Source of the DNA: Flavobacteriales bacterium CG18_big_fil_WC_8_21_14_2_50_32_9
Lineage (GTDB): Bacteria; Bacteroidota; Bacteroidia; Flavobacteriales_E; Vicingaceae
Assembly (NCBI GenBank): GCA_002770955.1
Contig: PCUH01000235.1
Span: 10,417-17,469 of the forward strand
Length of the DNA stretch: 7,053 nucleotides
Reading direction: 5' to 3'
The translations under genes and the position numbers were made by a program. Positions within the stretch are counted from its first letter, which is position 1; each line of letters opens with the position of its first letter. This document shows positions 5,732 to 7,053 of this stretch, piece after piece. The notes below the pieces were generated by a model. It saw only the letters and a program-made list of their open reading frames with translations. It ran no database searches and was not told the DNA's origin.

Positions 5732-7053
5732 ATGAAAAAAGCACATAAATTCATATTGTTTTCTTTTATCGGTCCGCTGGTAATGACCTTTTTTATTGCT
5801 GTTTTTGTATTGGTAATGCAATTTATTTGGCTCTACATTGACGAAATGTTAGGTAAAGGATTAGAGTGGTATGTTCTTGGAGAGCTTTTTTTCTACGCTA
5901 CGGCAAATGTTGTTCCAATGGCTATGCCTTTAGCAATACTATTAGCATCCATTATGACTTTCGGGAATTTAGGCGAACATTTTGAACTAGTTGCTTTTAA
6001 ATCGGCTGGAATTTCATTACAACAAATAATGAAGCCTCTTATTCTTTTTGTAATCATTATTAGTATTGGAGCATTCTATTTTGCTAATAATGTAATTCCA
6101 GTGGCCAATCTAAAATTTTACTCGCTTTTGTATGATATTAGAAGTCAAAAACCAGCCATCAACATCATGCCCAATGTTTTTTATAACGAAATTGATGGTT
6201 ACACCATTCGTGTGAAGAGCAAAAAAGCAATGGATGATGGTAGAGAAATGCTAAAAGACGTGATGATTTATAATCATTCTGACAACAATGGAAATTTACA
6301 AGTAACCGTTGCGGATTCAGGAATTATGAGTCTATCGAAAGATAAAACCTATTTTTCAATTAAACTTTTTAATGGTGTTGATTACCAAGATAAACCCAAT
6401 GGAAAAGCAACTAAAATTTACCCCCTATCCCGATTTTATTTTGAAGAAAATGAAATGCAAATTGATTTAAGCGGATTTCAATTTAAACGAACAGATGAAG
6501 ATGCTTTTAAACACGATTACAGACTTCTAAACCTCAGGCAGTTAGAAAACCAAACCGATACCTTAATTAAATTTACTAATCAAGAAATTACTGCTTTACA
6601 CAACTATACTTTTTATAATTTTTTAATTAATGACACCTTACCAAAAAAAGTAGTTAAAACTGACAGTATCATTACTTTTTCACCCATAGATTTAAAAAAA
6701 CTAACCAACATAGAAATTAGTCAAGTGTTCGGAATTGCTATAAATAATGCACGAACAATGAGAGGAAGAGCTGCTTCAACCAAAATGGAAGTAGATATGA
6801 TGAAAGATACAATGGCAAGAGTTAAAATTGAATGGCACCGAAAATTCACTTTTTCTATAGCTTGTTTAATTATGTTTTTTATTGGAGCTCCACTTGGTGC
6901 TATTGTTCGAAAAGGGGGATTAGGAATGCCAGTAGTAATTTCTATCATTTTCTTTCTAACCTACTATGTGCTTTCAATTACAGGAGAAAAAATGGCAAAA
7001 GAGCTTATTATTTTACCAGTTTATGGAATGTGGTTCTCTACATTTGTATTGTT
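5732..7053 (+). CDS. LptF/LptG-family LPS export permease, 3' end cut by the window
   Basis: Inner-membrane subunit that, with LptB ATPase, extracts lipopolysaccharide from the inner membrane and feeds it to the periplasmic bridge. The 440 visible codons are open to the edge, so the C-terminus is missing. Predicted layout: TM1 about 8-36, TM2 about 52-77, coupling helix with the family pattern ELVAFKSAGIS (85-95), TM3 about 101-124, a long periplasmic region (about 125-370), then TM4 (about 372-392), TM5 (about 398-417) and the beginning of TM6 (about 425 on). The GAPLGAIVRKGGLGMP segment (385-400) is the second cytoplasmic turn typical of the family. The periplasmic part is larger than in the E. 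coli proteins (about 360 residues in total). Whether it is LptF or LptG cannot be decided by eye. The ATG at 5732 is preceded by a terminator hairpin. The gene was found by translating this frame directly. Confidence 0.93.
   Translation, partial: MKKAHKFILFSFIGPLVMTFFIAVFVLVMQFIWLYIDEMLGKGLEWYVLGELFFYATANVVPMAMPLAILLASIMTFGNLGEHFELVAFKSAGISLQQIMKPLILFVIIISIGAFYFANNVIPVANLKFYSLLYDIRSQKPAINIMPNVFYNEIDGYTIRVKSKKAMDDGREMLKDVMIYNHSDNNGNLQVTVADSGIMSLSKDKTYFSIKLFNGVDYQDKPNGKATKIYPLSRFYFEENEMQIDLSGFQFKRTDEDAFKHDYRLLNLRQLENQTDTLIKFTNQEITALHNYTFYNFLINDTLPKKVVKTDSIITFSPIDLKKLTNIEISQVFGIAINNARTMRGRAASTKMEVDMMKDTMARVKIEWHRKFTFSIACLIMFFIGAPLGAIVRKGGLGMPVVISIIFFLTYYVLSITGEKMAKELIILPVYGMWFSTFVL

Noticed and set aside
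6721..6948. Minus-strand open frame of 75 codons within the permease gene
   Set aside because: It is antisense to the TM4 region of the LptF/G protein and shows no independent support.

Overview
The window reads as ordinary chromosomal core sequence of a Bacteroidota bacterium, most likely a flavobacterium-like lineage. Three things point there: AT-rich DNA with weak ribosome-binding sites, several TAnnTTTG-type -7 promoter boxes, and protein sequences that match Bacteroidota versions of LptE, LptF/G and a receiver-less sigma-54 activator. I see no mobile element, CRISPR array, tRNA or rRNA, and no obvious new multi-gene defence or biosynthetic system.

Layout. Bases 1-71 are a non-coding leader made of a degenerate CCTAACA-type heptanucleotide tandem repeat plus an inverted repeat, running directly into a start codon. 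A sigma-54-dependent AAA+ activator (72-1313, +) follows and overlaps lptE (1306-1809, +) by 8 bases, so the two are almost certainly one transcription unit. A DUS-family tRNA-dihydrouridine synthase (1815-2795, -) converges on lptE with only 5 bases between the stop codons. Upstream of it on the same strand lies an unrecognised small lipoprotein (2863-3423, -). A 189-base divergent promoter region separates this from an acyltransferase (3613-4749, +, TTG start), which is followed 21 bases later by a 3-hydroxyacyl-CoA dehydrogenase (4771-5658, +). A long perfect hairpin with a T-tract overlaps the dehydrogenase stop codon and looks like an intrinsic terminator. The last gene, an LptF/LptG-family LPS-export permease (5732 onward, +), runs off the right edge after 440 codons.

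Themes. Two components of the lipopolysaccharide transport machine (outer-membrane lipoprotein LptE and inner-membrane permease LptF/G) lie about 4 kb apart on the same strand. Between them are a probable glycerolipid acyltransferase and a fatty-acid-type dehydrogenase, so the region leans towards envelope lipid biology. A direct regulatory link between the sigma-54 activator and envelope genes is suggested by the lptE overlap but is not shown by the sequence. The points most worth following up are the heptad repeat abutting the activator start codon, the atypical H-x5-D catalytic motif of the acyltransferase, and the activator-lptE coupling.
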